From contig CM039184.1 in the NCBI GenBank assembly GCA_008360975.2, positions 55,518,797 to 55,582,796 on the forward strand: a stretch of DNA of 64,000 bases, written 5' to 3'. This document shows positions 25,401 to 37,174 of this stretch, in pieces. Within the stretch, counting starts at the first letter, position 1. Every line of letters starts with the position of its first letter. The stretch comes from Lichenostomus cassidix. Its lineage: Eukaryota; Chordata; Aves; Passeriformes; Meliphagidae. Below the pieces are notes generated by a model. That model did not search any database. It was not told where the DNA came from and saw nothing but the letters and a program-made list of their open reading frames with translations. The translations under genes and the position numbers were made by a program.

Positions 25401-25947
25401 TTCTTTCCAGTTAAGTTTCACTTCAATAAATGTTTAATTTTTTTTTTATTTCAGTGATAAAAGTGGTAGAGAAGATCCCTAACAACTTTAATAATTTAGG
25501 GACATATTTTACATAAACATTCACCATTTTGTTAACACTAAATACAAATACAAAAAAATTAAAACCTATGCAATTACACAGTTTAAAATTGCTTATAAAC
25601 CTAAAAATAAAATCTTCCTCTAGTTCCTTGTTTCTGGTTACATGGGCATTTCCATATCTTCTTCAATTATTTGCCCAAACAAACTCTATGTGATTATAAA
25701 GTTCAAGCTGTTTTCTCTCTCATATTCAGCTTTCAATCACACACACGACAGCTGTCTAACTGCATGGTTAAAATTGGGATGATACTCCTGCTGATACACC
25801 AGCAAGGAAAGAATGTCTGGGTCACAGGCAAGGAACACGGAAAATCTATTTTTCCATTAGATAAACGTGGCTCTGAATATACCTATGAAACAGGCCCATG
25901 GATCAAGTATTTTTCAGAAGGGAAATGATGTTATTTCTGCACACTAA
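19487..25947. other. Long unique AT-rich stretch
   Basis: No coding gene, RNA gene or recognised mobile element seen in 6.5 kb. A 15-nt A run lies at 23582-23596, with AATAAA at 23533-23538, too far upstream for a typical polyadenylation signal. 22735-22870 is AT-rich with TTAATTAAAAGG and a strongly non-repetitive composition, but nothing decides whether it is conserved. Confidence 0.55.
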
Positions 25948-25969
25948 ATATATATATATATATATATAT
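25948..25969. repeat. (AT)11 microsatellite
   Basis: Twenty-two uninterrupted bases of alternating A and T, followed by a short ATATATGCAC duplication to about 25984. Likely length-polymorphic. Confidence 0.95.
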
Positions 25970-28900
25970 GCACATATATGCACACCACTAAAGTTCAACA
26001 ATAGCTCTTCTGACAACTCTTGGTTCAGTAGCTTCCAAAAGGCCTAGTTTGTCATATGTATTAACTGATTGTCATGAAAAAGAAATATACAGAATAATAC
26101 ATCAGTCATTACACCACAGACATCCTTAGTTCACTAATTAACCAAGTCAGACTGAGAAACAGTCACACTGATGGATGGTTCACTATAAAGCAGTGTTCTC
26201 CTACAGAGTCTGCCATGGCACCCAAAGAGTGAATGTGAGGAATGTGCAAGAATTTTTACCAGTGCCATCCTCAGTTTAGTGTATGGAAATGGTTTTTTAG
26301 GGGACTGGTCATTGCAAGGTGCAAAGGAAACCGCTCTGAGCGCTTAATTTCTGCAACTTACATTCACTCAGAAGGGAATTAAAAATGAACATTAAGTCTT
26401 TGGAAGGCAAGCTCCCACTCACTGAGATTGCAGCCTTGAGAGCTAATGTGTGCATTAAACGTATTGTTTCTGAACCTTTTATAGATTTAAAGATAAATGC
26501 TTTTAGCTCTGAGCTGATGCCATATGATTATCTCTAAGGAAAAGAAGAGCCACTTTGATTATTTCAAACTTATCACAACATGAATTCACTGAGGAAAAAC
26601 TGTTGATGTGTTTTTTCTATTCTAAACTAAAAATATATTGCTAAAAATAGATAAAATTTATGCTAGCCCCAGTAGGGAATCTTTCACATATCTAACTCTC
26701 GTGCAAAGAGAGTCATATACTTTGATGGTGCAATTAGCCACTCTGAAGGATCTGAGCAGAGACCAGAATGTTTGTTTCATTTTGTGTTTCAGTTTGGACT
26801 TGAAGCATAAGTATGTCAAAGGCCAAGGCTCTCTCCTATGAGCCCCTCCACCCCTCCCTCTCTAGTCTACTTGAAAGTATCATAAGTCTATGCAACAGAT
26901 CTAATTTATTATGAATTTATGATTTGCTGCCATGAATACCTACAGGTGTAGAGTAAAAGTCTTTGATTGCTGAGTTGCAATTTAATAATCAACTCTTAAA
27001 AGCTATTATAGAACATGACTGACTGACCAGACACACATAAATATTTAATCAAGAGTCAAGACTTCCTTACACTTGCTCTTAAAAGCTCAGCTTCTTAAAG
27101 TAAGAGAAATGGAGATTTCTCAAAGTGTGTTTTAAAATACCTTATAAGCCCTGTTAAAGAATATTTTTTTGTTTTAAAAGGATTTGCATACATTCAGTTA
27201 CTTATCAATATAATATACAAATATTATATGCAAACAGAAAACAAAAGTCAAAATAATTTTCAACAATTCAGTTGAGGTTTAAACTATAAGGTTAGTCATC
27301 TCATTTAAAAAATAATTACATTATAGTAAGGCAACTGTGAGTACACCAGACAGGAATTTGATTATATATCTTTAAGGAAAACTCAGTGTGATCCCAGTGA
27401 GAGTGTGTTGTCTCACACTATCCAACCACCACTGTTATGTAACATAAAGCTCAAGGCTCTTCAGGGATATGGACCTATAAAACTGAAGCAATTGTTATAG
27501 TGTCATGGGCTGTGAAATAGAAATCATCTCTCTAATTTACTTGCAGTAAAAGGGAATTGAAAATTTTTAAGAGAAGGGGGGGAAACATAACCTTGATCAA
27601 ATGTATATTGAGTAGAAAAATATAGGCTTTGTCAACAGCCTCTGATTTTGTTTAGTGACATTTGATTTTGTTCTCAACTGAAATGCTATATGAACCTCAG
27701 GACACTTCAGGGAGAAAGCTTTAGTCTTTCAACACTTCTTTCTTTTAATATAGAATGTGAGTTAGAGCAGTTAGGTAGTATAAACAAGCTCTAAATCTCA
27801 TTAATCTTGCTGCCCATTCTGTTCCCAGCTGTGCAGTCTCCAATATGGCAATCATACTTGCACTTAGGCAGCCACCATTTGCTCAGAAGGAAGAGTGGTG
27901 TCTAACTTGCCCAAACAGTAGCAAATACAATATTGCCTTTACCATCCAGCATCTAGAATTACTAAGAGTCATGCTTTTGTTTTTTCCACACATAATGAGG
28001 TAGGGTGAGAAAAAGTATGATACACCAATTTCCCTGTTTTTGAGGTCAAGTATATTTCCAATTGATTTCTTTTAGCCTAAATTAGAGGTTGGGCAAATGG
28101 AACCTCCCACACAACTGTTCCAAATGTCAGCAAGGAGCTGTTGAACTGATGTATCTCCATGGCTATGACTAGAAAGGATCTGTGCTCCCCTTCACTGCTT
28201 TGAACGTGACAGTAATCATGTGAGAAGAATCATACTAACAGGATTTCAGACCAAACTGGCAGTCACTTCATAAGAAACACTAATCTCCAGAGATTTCCCA
28301 CCAGTTGAGCCAAGAAACAGTGAGAAATATTTGCAAGCTTCCAGCTAACATGTGTGAGTCTAAATCTGCATCCTGGCCTGAATAAGAGCACTGCTTCCCT
28401 GGCCAGGTTTCTTCTGCATATGCTCATGCCATGGCTGTTTCATGGCACCAAGAAAAGAAAGCAAAATGAAAAGGAATGGTAAAAATGTCATCAATAACTA
28501 CTATTAGCTTTCTTTGGCACTTCAGAAGAAGTTTCTGAAGATATAATGAAAAAGTGCTGTTGAATAAATAAGTAATAGTAGGTACTGCAATACTGAAAGA
28601 GAGTGAACGTATAACAAATTATAGCGTATGCGTGAAAACACTGTTTGCTTTATACGTACTTTTAGACTGGTGAACATTAACACTAAATTGCTTTCTAATT
28701 CTTCTTAGATAAAGTTATCTTAAAAATTCGTGTCATCTGCAATATGTGCAGTGAAGTACATTTAGATAAATAACACACATTGTTATTGTCAAAAATGAAC
28801 TTATAAGTTATCGGATGGTGATGTATGACTAAGAATCTTAATTAAAAACTGGCATAGCTCCACAAAAATGGAGAAAAATAAGAAGAAAATGATTCCTAAG

Positions 28901-31051
28901 AAACGTCTATCATTCTTCAGGCTGATACATTCAAGGTAGCTGTCACAGGATTTTCCCAGTCTTTCTTGCCATAAATACTGATCTCCAGCCTGTCAGGTCA
29001 TAAGTACAGCCCTGCTCCTCTGTAACCCTTGAGCTTATTCTATTTGACTTGCTTGACTCAAATCAGATGGGTGAAAGGTTTTGTTTGCTTTAAAGAAGCA
29101 ACTAGAAAGAAAAGCACCCACCAGCAAGCAAAGGGCTGTCTAAGAGTTATGTGACCTAATTGAAGTGTCTTTTTGTTTTCCAAGACAGTTATAGCAAATC
29201 AAGCTTAAATGTTGTTCAACTGACACCCAGTCTAGGTGTGATATAAAACCTTCTAGGACTGTTTATTGACACATAATTGGTCAACATTAAAGATATTTTT
29301 CTCTGGGAGAGTACATGTGAGAGGAACAGGGATAGAAAATTGCACTATGCATACACTAAAACTAAACAGCTGTCAGAATAAAAAATTGGGTCATTTTCCT
29401 GTGGCTTATAATAAGTGAATGCACAGACCCAGCCCACTCAGAGCACAGGCTGGTTCCATCAACAACAGGTAGCATTGCTGGGACACCATTCAGCTGTCAC
29501 ATTAGTTTGTTCTTCTACCAGGCAATTAAAATAAATCAGTATCAGTATTGTAGTACCTATGTAGACCAAACTCTCTTGTTCCAGATTGGCATGTTTCTTG
29601 TGCACAAAATGATTTTAATATGCGAAATTAGGTCTATTAAATTAGGCATACAAAGACACTTGAACAAATTTCAGTAGCTAATAATCATCTGAATTAGATC
29701 ATGCCACACTACAACACTTTCTGCTCTGCAGTTAATATCATAGTTACAAACACGAGATGTGGGCTCATCTGTTTAGGATTAACACATGGCATTGTTGCAA
29801 CTAGAAGACAAGCAGATAAGCTGTGAGGAGAATATTTACATAAACTGCTGACTCTTTAGTATTATAAAATTAGCTGTCTTTGGGTTTGCATGATGCTTTA
29901 TTTTTTCCCTTTAATTCTTTTTACCTTGCTGTCATGTAAGTGTACCTGGCTTCACCCAGTTATTGAAATCTCTTTGGGAAAAGATGTGAAACATGCAATA
30001 TCATCCATATTTTGGAACTCAAGTATGAAAAAATCAAATAATCATTCTAAAGTAATTTAGCCTTGTTAACCCTGATAGAATTAATATATTTCATCTGTAA
30101 ATTCAGTAGTTACTTTTATATATACATTGTAGAAAAGTTACATACCTCTGTTCTAGCTAATATGAACAAAACAAATCAACTACCTAGGCATGCCTGCTGA
30201 CAAATGTAGTGCTAGAGGATATTCTAAATCAACTATCTAAAAACCAGAAAAGTAACCAAAAGTAGTACCTTCTCTTAGTGAATGTAGCTGTAAGAATTAT
30301 AGTCTTCCACAAAGTTTCTCTACTCAAGCCTCACACTTGCGCTTATATATCTAATCAATGATGGGTCAGCTGTGTCTCATTATAAAAAAACACACCAACT
30401 AAACTGAGAGTATTTTCCATTCTCTATTTCTAGTCCTGTCTTTAATTCTCAAAATCTGCACTGATTTTTTTCACAAGAGATGTGTTAAACTCATTTCTTG
30501 TTGTGTATTTATGGTCATATCCAGTGAAATATTTAAAAGGAACCATAGCTAATATTATATATCTTGCAATAAATCATTAAACACAATTGTCCTGATACCC
30601 TATACAGCATAGCTATATATCTGGACATTTGTGAAAGGTAGGCAAAGTTTAGATCTTGTCAGCAGCCTGAGCTAGGGAGTGCTTTGAGTCATGTGTAGTC
30701 ATGTAAAGATGGCAAAAGCTACCAGGTGAATGATGAAAATTAGGATAATGACTTAATATTACCAACCAAAAACCTTGTCCTGCTCTAAAGAGCTGCATCT
30801 GTGTATCCAAAGGACATTTTACAGTCCCTATCTTGCAGCTGATCAAGGCAATCAACATGCTAGAATATGTCTGTGTCATTTCTGAACCACATCCCTTGTT
30901 TCCTTTCCCTTGAAACATGACCTGGGACAGAGGTCATGCTTAAGTCTTTTTCTCAGACACAGTCATTAAAAAAGCCTCTGTTGACCTGTCTGTAAAATGC
31001 TGTTTTCCTGAGCAGTAGATCCATCTTTCAAAGTCTGGATCTAACCTTTTT
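25970..31051. other. Long unique AT-rich stretch with candidate conserved patches
   Basis: No gene or recognised mobile element. It contains a perfect 9-bp AT hairpin (27208-27229) and two patches whose base composition stands out, 26321-26540 and 28608-28905, described as findings. The rest is ordinary AT-rich DNA. Confidence 0.55.
27208..27229. repeat. 9-bp AT-only inverted repeat
   Basis: ATATAATAT (27208-27216) is exactly complementary to ATATTATAT (27221-27229) with loop ACAA. All-AT palindromes of this size are expected by chance in such AT-rich DNA, so function is doubtful. Confidence 0.75.
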
Positions 31052-31227
31052 TATTGGGTTTGTAGGGCCAGGCTTTGGTAGTAGGGGTGTACAGGGGTGT
31101 CTTCTGTGAGAAGCTGCCAGAAGCTTCCCGCATGTCCCACAGAACCAATGCCAGGTGGCTCCAAGACAGACCTCCTGCTGGCCAAGGCTGAGCCCATCAG
31201 GAACAATGACAATGCCTCTGTGATAGC

Positions 31228-31234
31228 ATATTTA
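31228..31234 (+). promoter_or_regulatory. TATA-like element of the 31052 LTR
   Basis: ATATTTA follows CCTCTGTGATAGC and is placed as the U3 promoter would be in this LTR. It departs from a good TATA box, so promoter strength is doubtful. Confidence 0.4.
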
Positions 31235-31604
31235 GGTAGGAAAAAAACACTGATATTGAGCAAATGTAATTGCAGCCAGAGAAGAGTGGGGTGAGAATAT
31301 GTGAAAGGAACAGCCCTGCAGCCACCAAAGTTGGCGGAGAAGGAGGGGCAGGAGGTGATCCAGGTGCCAGAGCTGAGATTCCCCTACAGCCTGTGGTGAA
31401 TTCCATAGCAGAGCAGATGTGTTCCTGCAGCCCATGGAGAAACACAGGAATGCAGAGACCCACCTACAGCCCATGGAAGAGCCCTATGCCAGAGCAGGTG
31501 GCTGCCTGAAAGAGAGCTGTGAACCCATGGGAAACCCATGCTGGTGCAAGGTCCTGGCCAGGACCTGCAGGCCCGTGGAGAGAGGAGCCCACACTGGAGC
31601 AGAT

Positions 31605-31642
31605 CTCCTGATAGGACTTGTGACTCCTGACAGGACTTGTGA
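31605..31642 (+). repeat. 19-bp tandem duplication inside the LTR
   Basis: CTCCTGATAGGACTTGTGA is followed directly by CTCCTGACAGGACTTGTGA, one difference in 19. It is part of the internally repetitive middle of this LTR family. Confidence 0.85.
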
Positions 31643-31879
31643 CCCAAACTGGAGCAGGCTGTGCCTGAAGGGCTGCACCCTGTGGAAGAGTGAGTGACCC
31701 ACACTGCAGCAGTTCATGAAGAACTGTTGCCCATGGGATAGACTCACACTGGAGAAGTTCATGGAGAGCAGTCGGTGCTACTGGTGGGGAGGAGGTGGAG
31801 CTTGGAAAGGAGGTAGCTGTGGAAGAAAGGTGTTTTTTTCTTAATTTATTTTAATTCTCATTATCCTGATTTTGTTAAT

Positions 31880-31885
31880 AATAAA
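31880..31885 (+). promoter_or_regulatory. LTR polyadenylation signal AATAAA
   Basis: AATAAA lies in the 3' third of the LTR, shortly before the GAGTCTGTTTTGCCTGTGAC block, the expected position of the R-region signal. Intact by sequence. Confidence 0.65.
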
Positions 31886-32069
31886 TTCAGTTAATACCCT
31901 CAGCTCGAGTCTGTTTTGCCTGTGACAGTATTTGTTGATTGATCTGTCCTGGATCTTATTTCAACTCATGAACATTTGTTAGATTTTCTTTCCCCTGTCC
32001 AGTGGTGGAGGGAAGGTACAGACCTGCTCTAGTAGGTGTCTGCCATCCAAAGAGCATCAGCCCACCACA

Positions 32070-35000
32070 TCTTTAATAAAAGGATAAACTTTTTTCTTTA
32101 AAAAACACTATTAAAAAGTGAAGGGAGGAGGAGAGAAAGACAAACACTTTTCTATGCCAGGGCAAGAGAGCTCAAATTCATTTCCTTTTCCTGCCTGAGG
32201 AGACCAGGATCTTCCTTATTCAGTGTCCCCTCCTGATGAAGACAGACTGAAATACTAAGGCATACTGTACTTAAGTACTTGCCACTGTTTATTCTATGCA
32301 GAAGAATGTCCAGAAACCATTGGTTTATAAGTAGGCAATAATTAACACCTGATTATATAGGTTCCTATTTACATAACTGCACGAAATTTTTTGCCTTGAG
32401 CTTTGGTAACTATTCCCAGAAAGTTTCCTGCATTTTATTTTATGCAGTCATTGAATGAAAATTGTGAATGTCTCTCAAAAATCAAGATGGAGCACAGACC
32501 TCTTCTTCCCTCAACGAGTGTTTTAAATTTATAGAAGTGCTACAGTTTTGTTCCTCCCCTGTCAAGTAGAGGTATGGATACAGATGTGTAAAGAAATACT
32601 TGCGATAGAATTTGGGGAAATGTAAGGTAAAAACATATAGAACATGGGGAGCTTGGGCAATATCAGCATCAGGAGTCAGCAAAGCAGAGGCTTTCAGAAT
32701 GGCAAGTTTAGTTTTAAGCATCCAACAAATTGCCTGCATCTCTTCTTGGATCTGGTCCATAGTTTTGTCAAGGAAATTTGTATAGGCTTGACTATAGCTT
32801 TTATTTGAAGACGAATCCTGGGAGAGACCGCTAGTTCTTAAGTTCTAACCTTTTCCTGTGTAAGTAAGCGTGCTTCATTCTTAAACGTGTTTCTATTCAT
32901 GCTCTGTGTGAATCTCCTACTGCAGAGTATTAATGTCAATAAAAGGTTAATAAAAAAATAAGGTTTCAAGGCCTTTTTTCATGCTCATCTGCTCCCACCT
33001 GATTTGTTTTATTACTGAAGCTGATGGTTTTCAATAGCACTTACAGCAGCAGCAGCAGATTTTAACTCTCACTTGTTATTGAAAAAGCCAAATCAAGAGC
33101 TGAGTAATATCTGTTACTTATCTGTTCTTTTTAAAATAAAAAGTGAAAGTTAAAAGCTGACAGGGTCATGGGTAAGTGTTATTGAAAGTCACAGCCAGCA
33201 AGCAGCTTGCAGCTGGAAGAAAAAAGTCCTTTCACTTCCTTTTCTGTAGTCAGTCATGGTATTGCTATTCTTCAGAGTTTTTTTCATTTCTTCCCATGCC
33301 CTTTTACCAGTACTGATGGCCTGTCTTGAAATAAAGTTCACCTCTCTTATTTTTAGATAAAAGGTTGCATGATCTAAGGTTTTTTCTTCTACCAAAGAAT
33401 TCTTCAATCTAGATTTTAAAACTCACATTTCTACCAAATCGCCATCCCACTCATTTTTTAATTCCTTCCCCTCTTTAGATTGTTTTGTTTTAGAACAAGA
33501 AAATAAGGACAACCATTCTATGGTAAAGTACTTAGATACTTATAAAGAGAAAGATCCAAATATTATTTCTTCAAGGCATATACCAGTATTGCAGTCCATA
33601 GGGAAGATAGAAGATAAGCTTCAATTGTGGAACATTTCGGAGTTACAGGCCATTAGGCAAAAATGAAATCTATTTTATAATAAGTAAGATCATCCAAATC
33701 TAAAATGTGTAGGATTAGCTCTGAAAAAAATGACTTCACTTGCTCTGAGTGTTAGTGGAGTGTTAATTTTAACACAACCAAGCATCACAGAGGATATTCA
33801 CAAACGAAATGAAGAATTTGTAGATTTCATAAGAAAGGAGAAAGACAAAGAAAGACAGTCAAATACTAAGAAGAAAATACAGACATTTCCCTTTCAGCAA
33901 ATCTGAAAGTTTTAGCCAAATGTTTTCCAAATTATTTACTGTGACAATGGGTAAATTTTAAACTGCTAGATAAAAGATTTCTATCTGATCTTGATTTTTA
34001 ACTAATCCCCCAAGATCATCAATGAAAAATCTTTCTGACTGATAATTGCAGGAGATCCTAAATTTTAGACATACACAAGGCTTTGATAAACCACTACAGC
34101 TCACCATCTCCAGTGCATTATGTGGAATTATGTATGTCAAGAAAAGCTTATCTAGGAAAAAATTTAGGTCTATAATGGAATGTATGGACAAAATGAAATA
34201 TAACCTCCAAATAGTCAGCTGATAACAATGAAATATAACTAGTCAGTTAAGGTACTTTTCATGACATAAACCAGACCAAGTTTCAGAAGGAATTTACAAT
34301 TTCACTTTCCCTCATTCCAGGAAAGTGAGTTAGCCAAATAAAATATGGTGAAGGCAGAATTGTACTCTGAAATCTGGTTTCACTGAAGAAATGGTACAAG
34401 AACTTATTTTCATTGTGTAATGGAAAACGACATTACTTTTTTTCTGAGATCTCAGAAATTTTCTGATAATCAAAAGAAACCACTTTTCACCTTTTTGTCC
34501 TGCATTTATGCCTTTTTAACTACATCAGCGTTAAAAGAGAGATTGCTTTTAATCAGTTGTTTTGTTCACAGATTGAGTCTGACAGTATTGGAATATGAAA
34601 ACTCCCTAGTACTAGCAAAACATGAAAATGGAATATTGATATTTTACTCACGATTATTTTCAGATCATGTTACATGTGCTTAGCATCCTTTGCTTTGATT
34701 GCACAGTACAGTTGTTTTAAAAAGAACCATGCTGTTTTCTTCACAACTTTCTACTTAACAAGGTTGCAAAGCATAATGTTACACTTTGTTACCCTCCTGA
34801 CAGATAGAACTGCCAAAAAGCCATTCTCTCTTTCTTAAGATGCATTGGTGTGTCAGTCTTTATCCTCAGTTGTTCCTCTTCCATTTACATCACAAAATGA
34901 AATGATATTTACAGAAGAGAAATTATTGTTCACATTATGATTTAATTGCTGTCAAATTAACAAGTAATTTTATTAACGAGCTTTGAATCAACATGTCTGT

Positions 35001-37103
35001 TGTGCCCTGGTGGAAATCCTCCAGAATTGATTAAAGCAAGCTAAGGATTAGGCTGGTGATTTATTGACAAGAAGAATGTCACCTTTATGTACAAGCAGGG
35101 ATGTTTGTCTCAGCTGGAGTGTTCCCGGGGTGTTTCACATCTTTTTTGCCCACTACCTTTCATTTCCCCCATTCTGAAACATTAAAAAAAATGGTATTCC
35201 TAAATCTGGGTATTATCTGGGGTAATGGTAGGTATGGGAGCTACATCTACCTGCAGGGTCACACATTTTCTAAGGTTGATGGAAACAAAGTTTAAAACAA
35301 AGACCCCAACAAACAAAACAAGAAGAAGAACTTAACATAAAAGGCCTTTTTAATTCTTTTTTCTCTTTTCCATGATGTGTGGCTCAAAATCCGGAGGCAC
35401 AAAGAAAAGTTTATTCCACCAGAAAACTTGACACAGAAAAAGTTGATGCCATCTGGCTTTATTCAGCTAATAACTATCGTATAGCTTTATGAAGCACTGG
35501 TGGACCATTGCTCCTGAAAGAGGCACTTTAATCATATCTGTTCGTACATCACTTAATACACAGCAGTGGTGATTCATCAAAATGCAAATCAGTCAGGAAG
35601 GTTGTAATAACAGCATAAAGGAAAGTGATTATAAGCTCCTATGAATCACAGCACTGGGTATCTTACGTGTGATATTTTTTTGCAATAATCTGTTTGACTG
35701 CACTTTGCACTAGGCTAGCTGATTTCCCATAGGCTGTGTTTCATGGAAATATTCAATAAAACCTGCACAAAATAGAAAGTAGATATAAAGGTCATTTCAA
35801 GCAGAGTGAGGAGAACTTACAAAAATCTGCCAGCTGAGCAAGCTGACTTTTTCTTATAATTCACAAAATTAAATGTCCTCATCTGATGCTCATAGCTTAT
35901 TTATAATTTTAAATTTTTCCATAGTGAAGGATGAATCAATATCTTTGCACATTGAAACTTATTTTAACATTTGCTCCATTCAAAAAAAAGTTCTTGCTAC
36001 AATCAAAACACTGAAAATATATACAGATGGAATTTAAAATATCCTCCTTCTATTCACTTTTCATTCACAGATTAAGTAGAAATCCATATTTCATGGTTAT
36101 TCTAAAGAATTGTTATTCATGCTGCTTTTTATTAAGAACAGGTCTAGACTCATTATTTTAGTCAACATTCTATTTGCAATAACCAGATCAGTACAGCAGC
36201 AACCAAGAGATGCCTCTGGTCTCCACAGTGTGTCACACCTTAAAAATTAAATTCTAGTTTCAGCTATATAACTGTTAAGATGGTGAAGCAATGCCATTGA
36301 TTTCACAAAACTTTCCTCAAAATAATACTGGTCCCACAATGCAGTGTATTCTGGCATCAAACTTACATTTTGGTGAACATTTTTTTAAATTTTATTTGAA
36401 ATATCTGATAAGCAAAGTATTGTATAGTTGATTTCTAAAATCCAGAGATCTTTCAGAGGGGCACCAGACAGTGCCTAGAAATAATATTAGCTCTGAGGCT
36501 TGCAATCAAGAGCTGCTCATGAACATAACATCCGAGTAGTGATAAAATATGACAGCAGGGAAGAAGGATTCCAAATGGTTTCACACTTCCTGTCTTTACT
36601 ATTATGCTTTGGAAACGAGACTACAACAGTTTTTTCCTCAGAGAATGTCTAAAGCACTCAGTCAGGAAAAATCAGATGGACAAGCAGACTCTCACTCCAG
36701 GGAGCTGTAACAATGAATTACTTCTGAAATCTTTTGACAGATAGAAAAATGTAGGCTTGTGCTTTGTTTTAGACCACTGAGTCCTCTACACGGTTCATTT
36801 CTGCGGTGAAGGGTGTGAAGTGTTTGATCCTTGCTGTTTGTAAATCCAAACTCTGCAGCAATGGCAATGGTCACCACCCACTGATCATCCAAGTTAATTA
36901 TCCCTTTTCCACAGTGATAGCATTTGCAATAACTCAGCCTTCAAAGAATGTACCCCAAACTTTAACAAATGCACTCCCCTCAAGGCAGATTGGCTTTGAT
37001 CTAGTCTACTCCATACAGAGGTCAGGTTTTTAGTGTGTTTTGTGAGGGTCATTTGTTTAGTAAAACTGAAAACAAAAAAAAATAGGAATAGGAAAAAGGC
37101 GAC
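32070..37103. other. Unique AT-rich DNA with candidate conserved patches
   Basis: No gene or recognised mobile element. It contains (CAG)5 at 33044-33058 and an octamer site ATGCAAAT at 35582-35589. Two segments with many homeodomain-type cores (34921-35060 and about 35390-35665) are discussed as findings. Confidence 0.5.
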
Positions 37104-37174
37104 AGGAAAGGGAGAGGAAAAGGGAAAGGGAAATGGAAAGGGAAAGGGAAAGGGAAAAAAGAAAAAGGAAAAAA
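37104..37174 (+). repeat. Polypurine tract with interrupted (GGGAAA)n
   Basis: Seventy-one consecutive purines on the plus strand, containing six GGG runs (37110-37154) mostly spaced by AAA. It is an interrupted relative of the array at 15155-15229, on the same strand. Five G3 runs between 37122 and 37154 would allow a quadruplex with one longer loop; triplex formation is also possible. The Pro-Phe-rich minus-strand frame here is an artefact. Confidence 0.93.

Larger units (their letters stand above)
31052..32069 (+). mobile_element. Near-complete solo LTR, ERVL-like avian endogenous retrovirus
   Basis: The block starts with TATTGGGTTTGTAGGGCCAG and ends with CAGCCCACCACA, which I recognise as the two ends of a roughly 1-kb avian ERVL-type LTR. 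In between are the AAGCTGCCAGAAGCTTC block, the CCTCTGTGATAGCATATTTA promoter-like segment, a G+C-rich middle made of repeated GGAGCAG/CCCATGG units, and a 3' part with AATAAA. The 5 bases before (TTTTT, 31047-31051) and after (TCTTT, 32070-32074) agree at 4 of 5, compatible with a decayed 5-bp target duplication. No internal retroviral sequence is present, so it is a solo LTR left by recombination. A second, more decayed copy lies at 16370-17180 in the opposite orientation. Confidence 0.88.
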
